Shown here one piece after another: positions 56,611 to 64,000 of a DNA stretch of 64,000 bases. A model generated the notes under the pieces. That model had not been told where the DNA came from, did no database searches, and was given only the letters and a program-made list of their open reading frames with translations. The translations under genes were made by a program, and so were the position numbers. This DNA is from JBCBSZ01 sp039818945 (GTDB lineage: Bacteria; Actinomycetota; Acidimicrobiia; Acidimicrobiales; Poriferisodalaceae), in assembly GCA_039818945.1 (NCBI GenBank), contig JBCBSZ010000012.1, forward strand, positions 1 to 64,000, read 5' to 3'. Position 1 is the stretch's first letter. Each line of letters opens with the position of its first letter.

Positions 56611-57818
56611 TGACGACGCTGCCCGACAACCTGCTGGCCGATCTCGAGGCCTCGATCGACGACGTGTCCCGGGCGATCACCCTCCCCGCCGAGCTCTACA
56701 CCTCCGAGGAGGTCCTGGCCTTCGAGCGCGACGCCATCTTCGGCTCGGAGTGGCTCTGCGTCGGCCGAGCCGATCGCATCCCCGAGGTGGGGGACTGGTT
56801 CACGACGATCATCGTCGACGAGCCGATCATCGTCGCCCGGGGCAAGGACGGCGAGATCGCCGCCATGTCGGCGGTGTGCCAGCACCGAGCCATGCAGGTC
56901 TGCGACGGGTCGGGCAACGACACCACGTTCAAGTGCCCGTACCACCACTGGATCTACGGCCTCGACGGTCGCCTCCTCGGCGCGCCCGCCATGGAGCGGG
57001 CCGAGGGCTTCTCCAAGTCCGAGTGGGGTCTGCCCAGCCTCGCCGTCGAGGAGTGGATGGGGTTCGTCTTCGTCAACCTCGACGCCGACGCCGCTCCGCT
57101 GGCGCCGACGCTGGCCCGCTACGAGCCCTACATCGAACGCTACGACCTCGCGAACGTCGTCTGCCCCGGCACCTTCACGCTCGAGGACATGCCCTGGAAC
57201 TGGAAGGTCATGTTCGAGAACTTCAACGACGGCTACCACGCCAACCGGCTGCACCAGTACGTCCAGGACTTCTGCCCCAGCAACATGAGCGACTTCCCCG
57301 TGCCGTGGGACGACTCGTCCAACGTCGTGTTCCGCACCGCCGGGTACACGCACATGGACGGCGGCTTCAACGCCACCCACCGCACGATCATGCCGATCTT
57401 CCCCGACCTGACCGAGGAGGATCGCAACCGATCGACGTTCGCGCTGATCCCGCCGACGCTGTGCTTCGGCACGGCGCCGGACCAGTGCTTCTTCTTCCTG
57501 GTGCGGCCGAAGTCGGCCGAGACGATCGACGTGGAGATCGGCTACCTGTTCCACCCGTCGGCGCTCGACGACCCGCTCTTCGACGAGAAGCTCAAGCTCG
57601 TCGACGTCGGCGTGCAGGTGTTCGTCGAGCAGGACCAGGACGCCACCACGAAGGTGCAGCGCGGGCTGCGATCGAAGTTCGCTCCGCGCGGCCGCTACTC
57701 GTGGCAGGAGGAGAGCCACGTGCAGTTCAACCGATGGCTGGTCCGTCGGTACCGAGACGCAGCGCAACCGGCCGGTGGGGGTCGAGCACATCTGCGGGCC
57801 GTCGCCGACGAGGCATAG
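56610..57818 (+). CDS. Rieske-type oxygenase, catalytic (alpha) subunit
   Basis: A 402-residue Rieske oxygenase of the aromatic-ring hydroxylating/choline monooxygenase-like branch. The cluster motif is AVCQHRAMQVC plus FKCPYHHWIYGLDG (residues ~88-115); the iron site is MFENFNDGYHANRLHQYVQD near residue 203. Such proteins oxidise aromatic rings or remove N-methyl groups (glycine betaine, stachydrine and methylxanthine examples are known). The bridging and facial-triad residues are intact. The start shares one base with the ligase stop. No reductase gene is present in the operon. Confidence 0.92.
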   Translation: MTTLPDNLLADLEASIDDVSRAITLPAELYTSEEVLAFERDAIFGSEWLCVGRADRIPEVGDWFTTIIVDEPIIVARGKDGEIAAMSAVCQHRAMQVCDGSGNDTTFKCPYHHWIYGLDGRLLGAPAMERAEGFSKSEWGLPSLAVEEWMGFVFVNLDADAAPLAPTLARYEPYIERYDLANVVCPGTFTLEDMPWNWKVMFENFNDGYHANRLHQYVQDFCPSNMSDFPVPWDDSSNVVFRTAGYTHMDGGFNATHRTIMPIFPDLTEEDRNRSTFALIPPTLCFGTAPDQCFFFLVRPKSAETIDVEIGYLFHPSALDDPLFDEKLKLVDVGVQVFVEQDQDATTKVQRGLRSKFAPRGRYSWQEESHVQFNRWLVRRYRDAAQPAGGGRAHLRAVADEA

Positions 57819-57860
57819 CCCGCACCACCCGACCTGAGAAGCAAAGTGAGAGGGAACACC

Positions 57861-59066
57861 ATGCGACGAAGGAACTGGATCAAGCTGCTGGGGCTGCTCC
57901 TGGCGCTGGGACTCGTGGCGGCCGCGTGCGGCGACAGCGACGACGACGACAGCGGCGACGAGGGCACGGCGGAGACCGAGGCACCCGAGGAGACCGACGC
58001 CCCGGAGGAGACCGAGGCACCGGAGGAGACCGAGGCACCGGACGAGACCGAGGCCCCCGACGAGACCGAGGCGCCAGCCGCCGACGGCGCCACCGACTTC
58101 GACGCCAACGGCGACGGTGAGGTCCGGATCGGCATCGCCGCGGCAGGTCCCCGCGACGACGGGGCCTACTACCAGGCGGTGGTCGACGCGGCCGAGCAGT
58201 TCTCGGCCGACAACGGCTTCGGTGAGGTCATCGTGGTGGACAACATCCAGTCCGCCGACGCCGCCACCGAGCTCGAGAACCTCGCCCAGCAGCCGGTCGA
58301 CATCCTGATCGTCGGCGCGAGCGAGATCGCCGAGCCGATGCCCGACCTCGCCGAGCAGTACTCCGATATCTTCTGGTACTGCAACTGCGGCGCTGGCTTC
58401 CCCGAGAGCGAGTTCTACCTCCAGAGCCAGGACAACGGTGCGGCGATCGCCTACACAGCGGGTGCGGCGACCGGCATCCTCCTGCGCGACACCGGCGGGA
58501 CCGGCGTCACGATGATCGGCTGCTGCGACCTCGGCTTCGAGATCCAGCACTACCTGTCGTTCGAGCTGGGTCTGAAGTCGATCGACGAGGCGCTGGAGTT
58601 CACCTACGTGCAGTCGGGCGACTTCCCGTTCGACTTCGACAACGTCCAGAACGCGACGGCGGCCTACGAGAACGCCGTGGCCGAGGGCTCGGGCGCCATC
58701 TACCCGTACCTGGGCGGCGCGCACGAGCCGATCGTCGGCCTCGCCAACGAGGGCGGCCAGATCGTCCTCAGCGCCGGTGCGTCCGACGTGTGCGACCGCG
58801 AGGGTGACCTCAGCTGGGACATCGCGGTCCGCTTCGACGGCGGCGACTACGTGCGCGAGATCTTCCCGCAGATCTTCGAGGGCACCGCGGTCGAGGGCGA
58901 CATCGTCACCTACTCCCCGGGCGTCGAACCGCTCATCACCGGTGGCCTCATCTGCGACGCCACGCCGGAGCAGCAGGCCGAGCTCGACGAGGTCTACGCG
59001 CTGGTCGCGAGCGGTGAGCTCGACGGCGAGTTCGGTCGGATCGCCGGCGAGGCCTTCGGGGGCTGA
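57861..59066 (+). CDS. BMP-family substrate-binding lipoprotein of an ABC importer
   Basis: A 401-residue extracytoplasmic binding protein of the basic membrane protein type, whose relatives bind purine nucleosides and similar compounds. Signal peptide with lipobox VAAAC, C23 lipidated. Residues ~30-75 are a low-complexity acidic linker built from ETEAPE-like hexamers. The binding domain starts VRIGIAAAGPRDDGAYYQAV; it contains several cysteines (YCNCGAG, MIGCCDL, DVCD, ICDA), unusual for the family. SD GAGAGGGA. Immediately upstream of its ATPase and permeases. Confidence 0.93.
   Translation: MRRRNWIKLLGLLLALGLVAAACGDSDDDDSGDEGTAETEAPEETDAPEETEAPEETEAPDETEAPDETEAPAADGATDFDANGDGEVRIGIAAAGPRDDGAYYQAVVDAAEQFSADNGFGEVIVVDNIQSADAATELENLAQQPVDILIVGASEIAEPMPDLAEQYSDIFWYCNCGAGFPESEFYLQSQDNGAAIAYTAGAATGILLRDTGGTGVTMIGCCDLGFEIQHYLSFELGLKSIDEALEFTYVQSGDFPFDFDNVQNATAAYENAVAEGSGAIYPYLGGAHEPIVGLANEGGQIVLSAGASDVCDREGDLSWDIAVRFDGGDYVREIFPQIFEGTAVEGDIVTYSPGVEPLITGGLICDATPEQQAELDEVYALVASGELDGEFGRIAGEAFGG
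57967..58077 (+). repeat. Imperfect 18-base tandem repeat coding for the acidic linker
   Basis: About six units of GAGACCGAGGCACCGGAG and variants (E-T-E-A-P-E/D) lie in frame in the lipoprotein gene. Units differ at third positions, so they are old or selected, not freshly duplicated. Confidence 0.7.
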
Positions 59067-59074
59067 CGATCTCC

Positions 59075-60648
<1,574 letters not shown>

Positions 60649-60652
<4 letters not shown>

Positions 60653-61806
60653 CCGACACCGACACCACGCCCGACGAGGCGTCGACGGCGAGCCCGGCGC
60701 CCGGCGAGCCGCCCGGGGGACGGAGCCGCCTCGCCCGCATCGCCGAGGTCGTCGGTCTCTACGTCGTCTGCATCGCCGCCGCGCTGGTCCTCTCGGCGCT
60801 CCTCGTCGCAGCGACCGGCGGCTCCTGGACGGCCGTCTTCGGGGCGATGCTCGACGGGAGCGTCCGCAACCCGGGCCGGATCGGCGACACCATCGGCGTG
60901 GCCGTCCCGCTGCTGATCGTCGCGCTCGGCACGATCATCAGCTCGAAGGCCGGGCTGGTCAATATCGGCCAGGAAGGCCAGCTCTTCATCGGTGCCGCGT
61001 TCGCCACCTACGTCGGCGTCGAGCTCACGGCGCCCGGTCCCGTCGTCATCGTGGCCCTGCTGCTCGCCGGTGTCGTGGGCGGGGCCCTGTGGGCCGGCAT
61101 CGCCGCCGTCCTCAAGTACTGGCGGGCGGTGCCCGAGGTGCTGTCCACGCTGCTGCTGGTCACCATCGCCGCGCAGGCGGTCGGCTACGGGCTCAAGAAC
61201 CAGTCGCTGCTGCTGGCCCCCGCAGAGGGACGGGCCAACCGCCAGCAGATCAGCGAGCAGCTCGCCGACGACCGGCGCATCCCGCGGCCCACCTGGTTCG
61301 GCAACGAGTTCCCGATCTCGGCCTTCCTGGCGCTGGCGCTCGTCGCGGTCGTCGCGATCCTCTTCTCCCGGACCGTCGCCGGGCAGCGGCTCCGGATGCT
61401 CGGTGCCAACCCGCGCACGGCGCAGCGGGCCGGCGTCGGCGAGACGCGCTACGGCGGCGCGGCGCTCATCGTCAGCGGCGGCTTCGCCGGGCTGGCCGGG
61501 GCGACGATGCTCGCCGGCGGTGACTTCGGCAACTACACGCTCGTGCCCGGGTTCTCCTCCAACATCGGGTGGACCGGGCTGCTCGTCGCGCTCGTCGCCC
61601 GGCAGCGGGCGGTGGCCGCGATCGCCACGGCGCTCGTGTTCGCCGGTCTGCGCACCGGGTCCGGCTTCATCGCAGCCACCGGCGTCGAGCGCCGGATCAC
61701 CAGCGTGGTCGAGGGCCTCCTCGTCCTCGCGCTGCTGATCCCACCGGCGCTGCTCTTCATCCGCGAACGGCGACGGGCGCTCGCCGCGGCCCGGGATCGA
61801 GCCTGA
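60649..61806 (+). CDS. ABC transporter permease, nucleoside/BMP type, first subunit
   Basis: A 385-residue integral membrane protein with about nine to ten helices. The diagnostic stretch IISSKAGLVNIGQEGQLFIG (residues ~98-117) corresponds to the NIGxEGQ signature of BPD_transp_2 permeases. MLGANPRTAQRAGVGETRYG is the cytoplasmic coupling segment. The N-terminus is a Thr/Pro-rich tail of ~30 residues. Works with the second permease and the duplicated ATPase. Confidence 0.92.
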
Positions 61807-61807
61807 C

Positions 61808-62746
61808 GTGGCCGACTTCTTCAGCGCCGTCGGTGACGTCCTCACCTCCGACGCGGCGTTCGCCAACGCCGCGACCTTCGCCGTCTTCCTCGCCTTCGCC
61901 GCCAGCGGCGAGTGGGTCGCGGAGCGCTCCGGCACGCTCAACGTGTCGGTCGAGGCGATGTTGCTCGCCGGGGCCTTCGCTGCGGCGATGGGTCATCACA
62001 TCACCGGCAACGAGCTCGTCGGGCTGATCTTCGCGATGTCGGCCGGCCTCATGGTCGCGATCGTTCAGGCCCACATGAGCAACAACCTGACCGCGAACCA
62101 ATTCGTCGTCGGGTTGACGCTGAACATCCTCGTGCTCGGCCTCACCAGCTTCCTCGACTCCGAGCTGTCGCCCGGCGTGGCCGGTCGGGCCGACACCGAT
62201 CGCATCCCGCTGCTCGTCGACATCCCCTTCATCGGCGAGGCGCTCTTCGACCGGTCGTGGCTGTTCCACATCATCTGGCCGACGATCGCCATCTGCGCCT
62301 GGCTGGTCTACCGGACCCGCTGGGGGCTCGAGGTCCGCGCCGTCGGCGAGGACCCGCAGTCCGCCGACGTCTCGGGGATCGACGTCAACAAGCGGCGGCG
62401 TCAGAGCATCTACGTGGCCGGCCTCACCTCCGGGGCGGGCGGGGCGTACATCATGCTGGCGGCGGTCGGGCAGTTCGAGGACTCGCTGGTCGGCGGCCGG
62501 GGCTTCATCGCCATCGCCGCCGTGATCTTCGGTGGCTGGACCATCCGGGGCACGCTCGCCGGCTGCCTGCTCTTCGGCTCGGTCCTGTCGTTCCGCCTGT
62601 CGCTGCCCGCGCTCGGCTACGAGCTGAACGGCGACCTGCTGGCATCGCTGCCGTTCGTCATCACGGTGCTCGCGATGACGTTGTTCGCCAAGCGGGTCCG
62701 TCCGCCCGCCGCGCTGGCCCAGCCCTTCGTCCGCGGCCTCAAGTGA
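61808..62746 (+). CDS. ABC transporter permease, nucleoside/BMP type, second subunit
   Basis: A 312-residue partner with eight or more helices. ASGEWVAERSGTLNVSVEAM followed by LLAGAF is the ERSGxxNxxxEGMML-like signature of the second subunit (YufQ/NupQ type), and RAVGEDPQSADVSGIDVNKR the coupling loop. The GTG start is one base after the first permease stop. Its stop overlaps the TauD-like gene by GTGA, tying the dioxygenase to the importer. Confidence 0.92.
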   Translation: MADFFSAVGDVLTSDAAFANAATFAVFLAFAASGEWVAERSGTLNVSVEAMLLAGAFAAAMGHHITGNELVGLIFAMSAGLMVAIVQAHMSNNLTANQFVVGLTLNILVLGLTSFLDSELSPGVAGRADTDRIPLLVDIPFIGEALFDRSWLFHIIWPTIAICAWLVYRTRWGLEVRAVGEDPQSADVSGIDVNKRRRQSIYVAGLTSGAGGAYIMLAAVGQFEDSLVGGRGFIAIAAVIFGGWTIRGTLAGCLLFGSVLSFRLSLPALGYELNGDLLASLPFVITVLAMTLFAKRVRPPAALAQPFVRGLK

Positions 62747-63513
62747 CCCTGCGCCTCGAGCCCGTGAGCGGTTCGATCGGCGCGATCGTGCACGACGTCG
62801 ACCTGGCCGCGGTCGACGACCGGGCGTGGGCCGAGATCCACGCCGCCTGGCTCCGGCACCTCGTGCTGTTCTTCCCGGCGCAGGAGCTGAGCGCGGGCGA
62901 GCTCGTCGCGCTGGGCCGGCGGCTGGGCGAGCTCGACGTCCACCCGTACCTCCCGAAGCTCGACGGGCACGACGAGGTCGTCGTGCTCGACAGCGAGACC
63001 GGTGTGCGGGCGGACTTCTGGCACACCGACGTCGCCTTCTCCGAGACGCCGCCGACGGCGTCGATCCTCCAGCTCGTCGAGAGCCCGCCCCACGGCGGCG
63101 ACACGATGTGGAGCAACCAGTACCTGGCGTACGAGCAGCTCTCCGAGCCGATGCAGGCCCTGCTCGACGGGCTGACCGCCGTGCACGACGCCGGCTCCCA
63201 CGGTGACGCGTCGGCGGCGGCCACCCATCCGGTGGTGCGCGTGCACCCCGAGACCGGCCGGCGGTCGCTGTTCGTCAACGGGACGTCCACGTCACATCTC
63301 GTCGAGCTGCGCCGCGACGAGAGCGATGCGCTGCTGCGAATGCTGTGCGAGGCGAGCGTCCGGCCCGAGCACACGTGCCGGTACCGCTGGGGTCGAGGCG
63401 ACGTGGCGATGTGGGACAACCGCTGCACCCAGCACTACGCGATCGACGACTACGACGGCACCCGCATCGGCCGGCGGGTCACGGTCACCGGTGAGCGCCC
63501 GGTCGGGATCTGA
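62743..63513 (+). CDS. TauD/TfdA-family Fe(II)/2-oxoglutarate dioxygenase
   Basis: A 256-residue dioxygenase that would hydroxylate a substrate with decarboxylation of 2-oxoglutarate, often releasing sulfite, an aldehyde or a methyl group. The metal triad is visible: HTD in DFWHTDVAFSETPP near residue 90 and the distal H in NRCTQHYAIDDYDG near 230; R in GRRVTVTG binds 2-oxoglutarate. The length is somewhat shorter than TauD (about 280). It is the last gene of the operon, coupled to the permease. The substrate is presumably the imported compound or its derivative. Confidence 0.92.
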   Translation: MTLRLEPVSGSIGAIVHDVDLAAVDDRAWAEIHAAWLRHLVLFFPAQELSAGELVALGRRLGELDVHPYLPKLDGHDEVVVLDSETGVRADFWHTDVAFSETPPTASILQLVESPPHGGDTMWSNQYLAYEQLSEPMQALLDGLTAVHDAGSHGDASAAATHPVVRVHPETGRRSLFVNGTSTSHLVELRRDESDALLRMLCEASVRPEHTCRYRWGRGDVAMWDNRCTQHYAIDDYDGTRIGRRVTVTGERPVGI

Positions 63514-63528
63514 CCGGTGCGTACGCCC

Positions 63529-63987
63529 TCAGCCGAGGACTTGCTCCACCGAGAACTCGATGTTGTTGCCGTCGGGGTCGGTCACGATGCAGATGTAGCC
63601 GACCACCTCGTTGCGGTACATCGGCCCGAGCAGCAGGCAGCCGTCCTCGCGGGCCATCTCGGCGATCGCGTCGATCTCGTCGCGGGTCGTGCACGACAGC
63701 CCGAGGTGGCTGATCGACGTGAGGAAGCCGTACTCCTCCTCGATGTCGCCGGTGATGTTGGTCGGGAGCTTGCCCTCGATGAGGACGATGACGAACCGGG
63801 CGGCCTCGTCGGTGGTGCGGTCGGCCTCGTTGGCGAGCCACGCCGTGCTCATCCCGGTCTCGTCGTCGTAGCGGCGGTGGATGACGACCAGCGTCGTGTA
63901 CTTGGCGTAGAACGCCAGCGTCGCCTCGAGGTCGCGGACCGGGAGCGCGATGTGGGTGAGGACGGAGGGAGCCGGTGGCGCTGCCAT
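63529..63987 (-). CDS. VOC (glyoxalase-fold) family protein
   Basis: A 152-residue VOC protein closely parallel to the one at 19462-19932: LTHIALPVRDLEATLAFYAK, FLTSISHLGLSCTTRDEIDA and YICIVTDPDGNNIEFSVEQV carry the metal residues. The ATG follows a TAGCCT box (minus strand, 64000-63995) by seven bases, leaderless-type. It converges on the operon, 15 bases beyond the TauD stop. Function unknown; related proteins include fosfomycin-resistance-like and glyoxalase enzymes, neither supported here. Confidence 0.87.
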   Translation of the reverse strand: MAAPPAPSVLTHIALPVRDLEATLAFYAKYTTLVVIHRRYDDETGMSTAWLANEADRTTDEAARFVIVLIEGKLPTNITGDIEEEYGFLTSISHLGLSCTTRDEIDAIAEMAREDGCLLLGPMYRNEVVGYICIVTDPDGNNIEFSVEQVLG

Positions 63988-63994
63988 GGGGCCG

Positions 63995-64000
63995 AGGCTA
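63995..64000 (-). promoter_or_regulatory. -10 box of terminal VOC gene
   Basis: TAGCCT on the minus strand, seven bases upstream of the ATG at 63987, at the very edge of the window. Confidence 0.35.

Noticed and set aside
57967..58077. Short regular repeats as a CRISPR array
   Set aside because: Units are contiguous 18-mers without spacers, in frame with a lipoprotein, and encode an acidic linker.

Overview
The window is 64 kb of very GC-rich chromosomal DNA from an actinobacterium. The evidence is codon use dominated by G/C third positions, GTG starts, many starts with a TANNNT -10 box only 6-9 bases upstream (leaderless-type), a TCGAAC-N4-GTTCGA-like SOS box, and a gene set rich in CaiB-type CoA-transferases, crotonases, an F420-type LLM oxidoreductase, MMPL and LAL/LuxR regulators. 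An Acidimicrobiia-like soil or aquatic heterotroph is my inference; there is no rRNA or other phylogenetic marker to prove it. No tRNA, rRNA, CRISPR array, insertion sequence or phage gene was seen. Genes are tightly packed: no gene-free stretch exceeds 300 bases, and the longest are about 190 (23772-23959), 164 (36609-36772) and 146 bases (50296-50441).

Layout. 1-3442 (minus): assimilatory sulfate reduction, cysH, siroheme dehydrogenase, cobA and sulfite reductase (cut by the window edge), joined by 4-base overlaps under one promoter. 3517-7563 (plus): a CoA-transferase, two crotonases, ribosome-rescue factor ArfB and MutM glycosylase. 7600-10077: a SNF2-type helicase behind a LexA-like box. 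10026-19465: a mixed housekeeping and lipid-catabolic stretch (disulfide oxidoreductase, thiolase, metalloprotease, cyclophilin, nitronate monooxygenase, crotonase, Kef-type antiporter). 19462-22248: VOC protein, amidohydrolase and a FadR-type GntR regulator. 22250-33693: 6-phosphogluconolactonase, YceI protein, P450, flavin reductase-like protein, TetR-MMPL pair, a CGNR regulator/MFS/LAL-LuxR chain and a DUF4242 protein. 33696-36608: Lon protease and a divergent ribbon-helix-helix-like protein. 36773-43300: SnoaL-like protein, amidohydrolase, CoA-transferase, cupin/MarR divergent pair, a frameshifted LLM oxidoreductase, DUF3237 and an acyl-CoA ligase. 43344-50295: beta-propeller lipoprotein, MFS exporter, VOC protein, 3Fe-4S-type ferredoxin, acyl-CoA dehydrogenase-like protein and a Rieske oxygenase.

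50442-63513 is the most distinctive region: eleven protein genes on the plus strand (plus a possible 18-codon linker ORF), most of them touching or overlapping. They encode VOC, cupin, hydantoinase/oxoprolinase A and B, an AMP-forming ligase, a Rieske oxygenase, a complete BMP-type (nucleoside/purine-like) ABC importer and a TauD-like dioxygenase. It reads as an uptake-plus-degradation operon for one unidentified, probably N-containing and possibly N-methylated or cyclic, substrate. A perfect FadR/GntR-style palindrome (TGGTCTGACCA) covers its -10 box, and a one-mismatch copy covers the -35 region of the amidohydrolase next to the only FadR-type regulator gene in the window. This suggests a split regulon. 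Other non-coding signals are two copies of an ~83-base intergenic element with a compensating hairpin stem, and palindromes at the promoters of the TetR, MarR, CGNR and DUF4242 genes.
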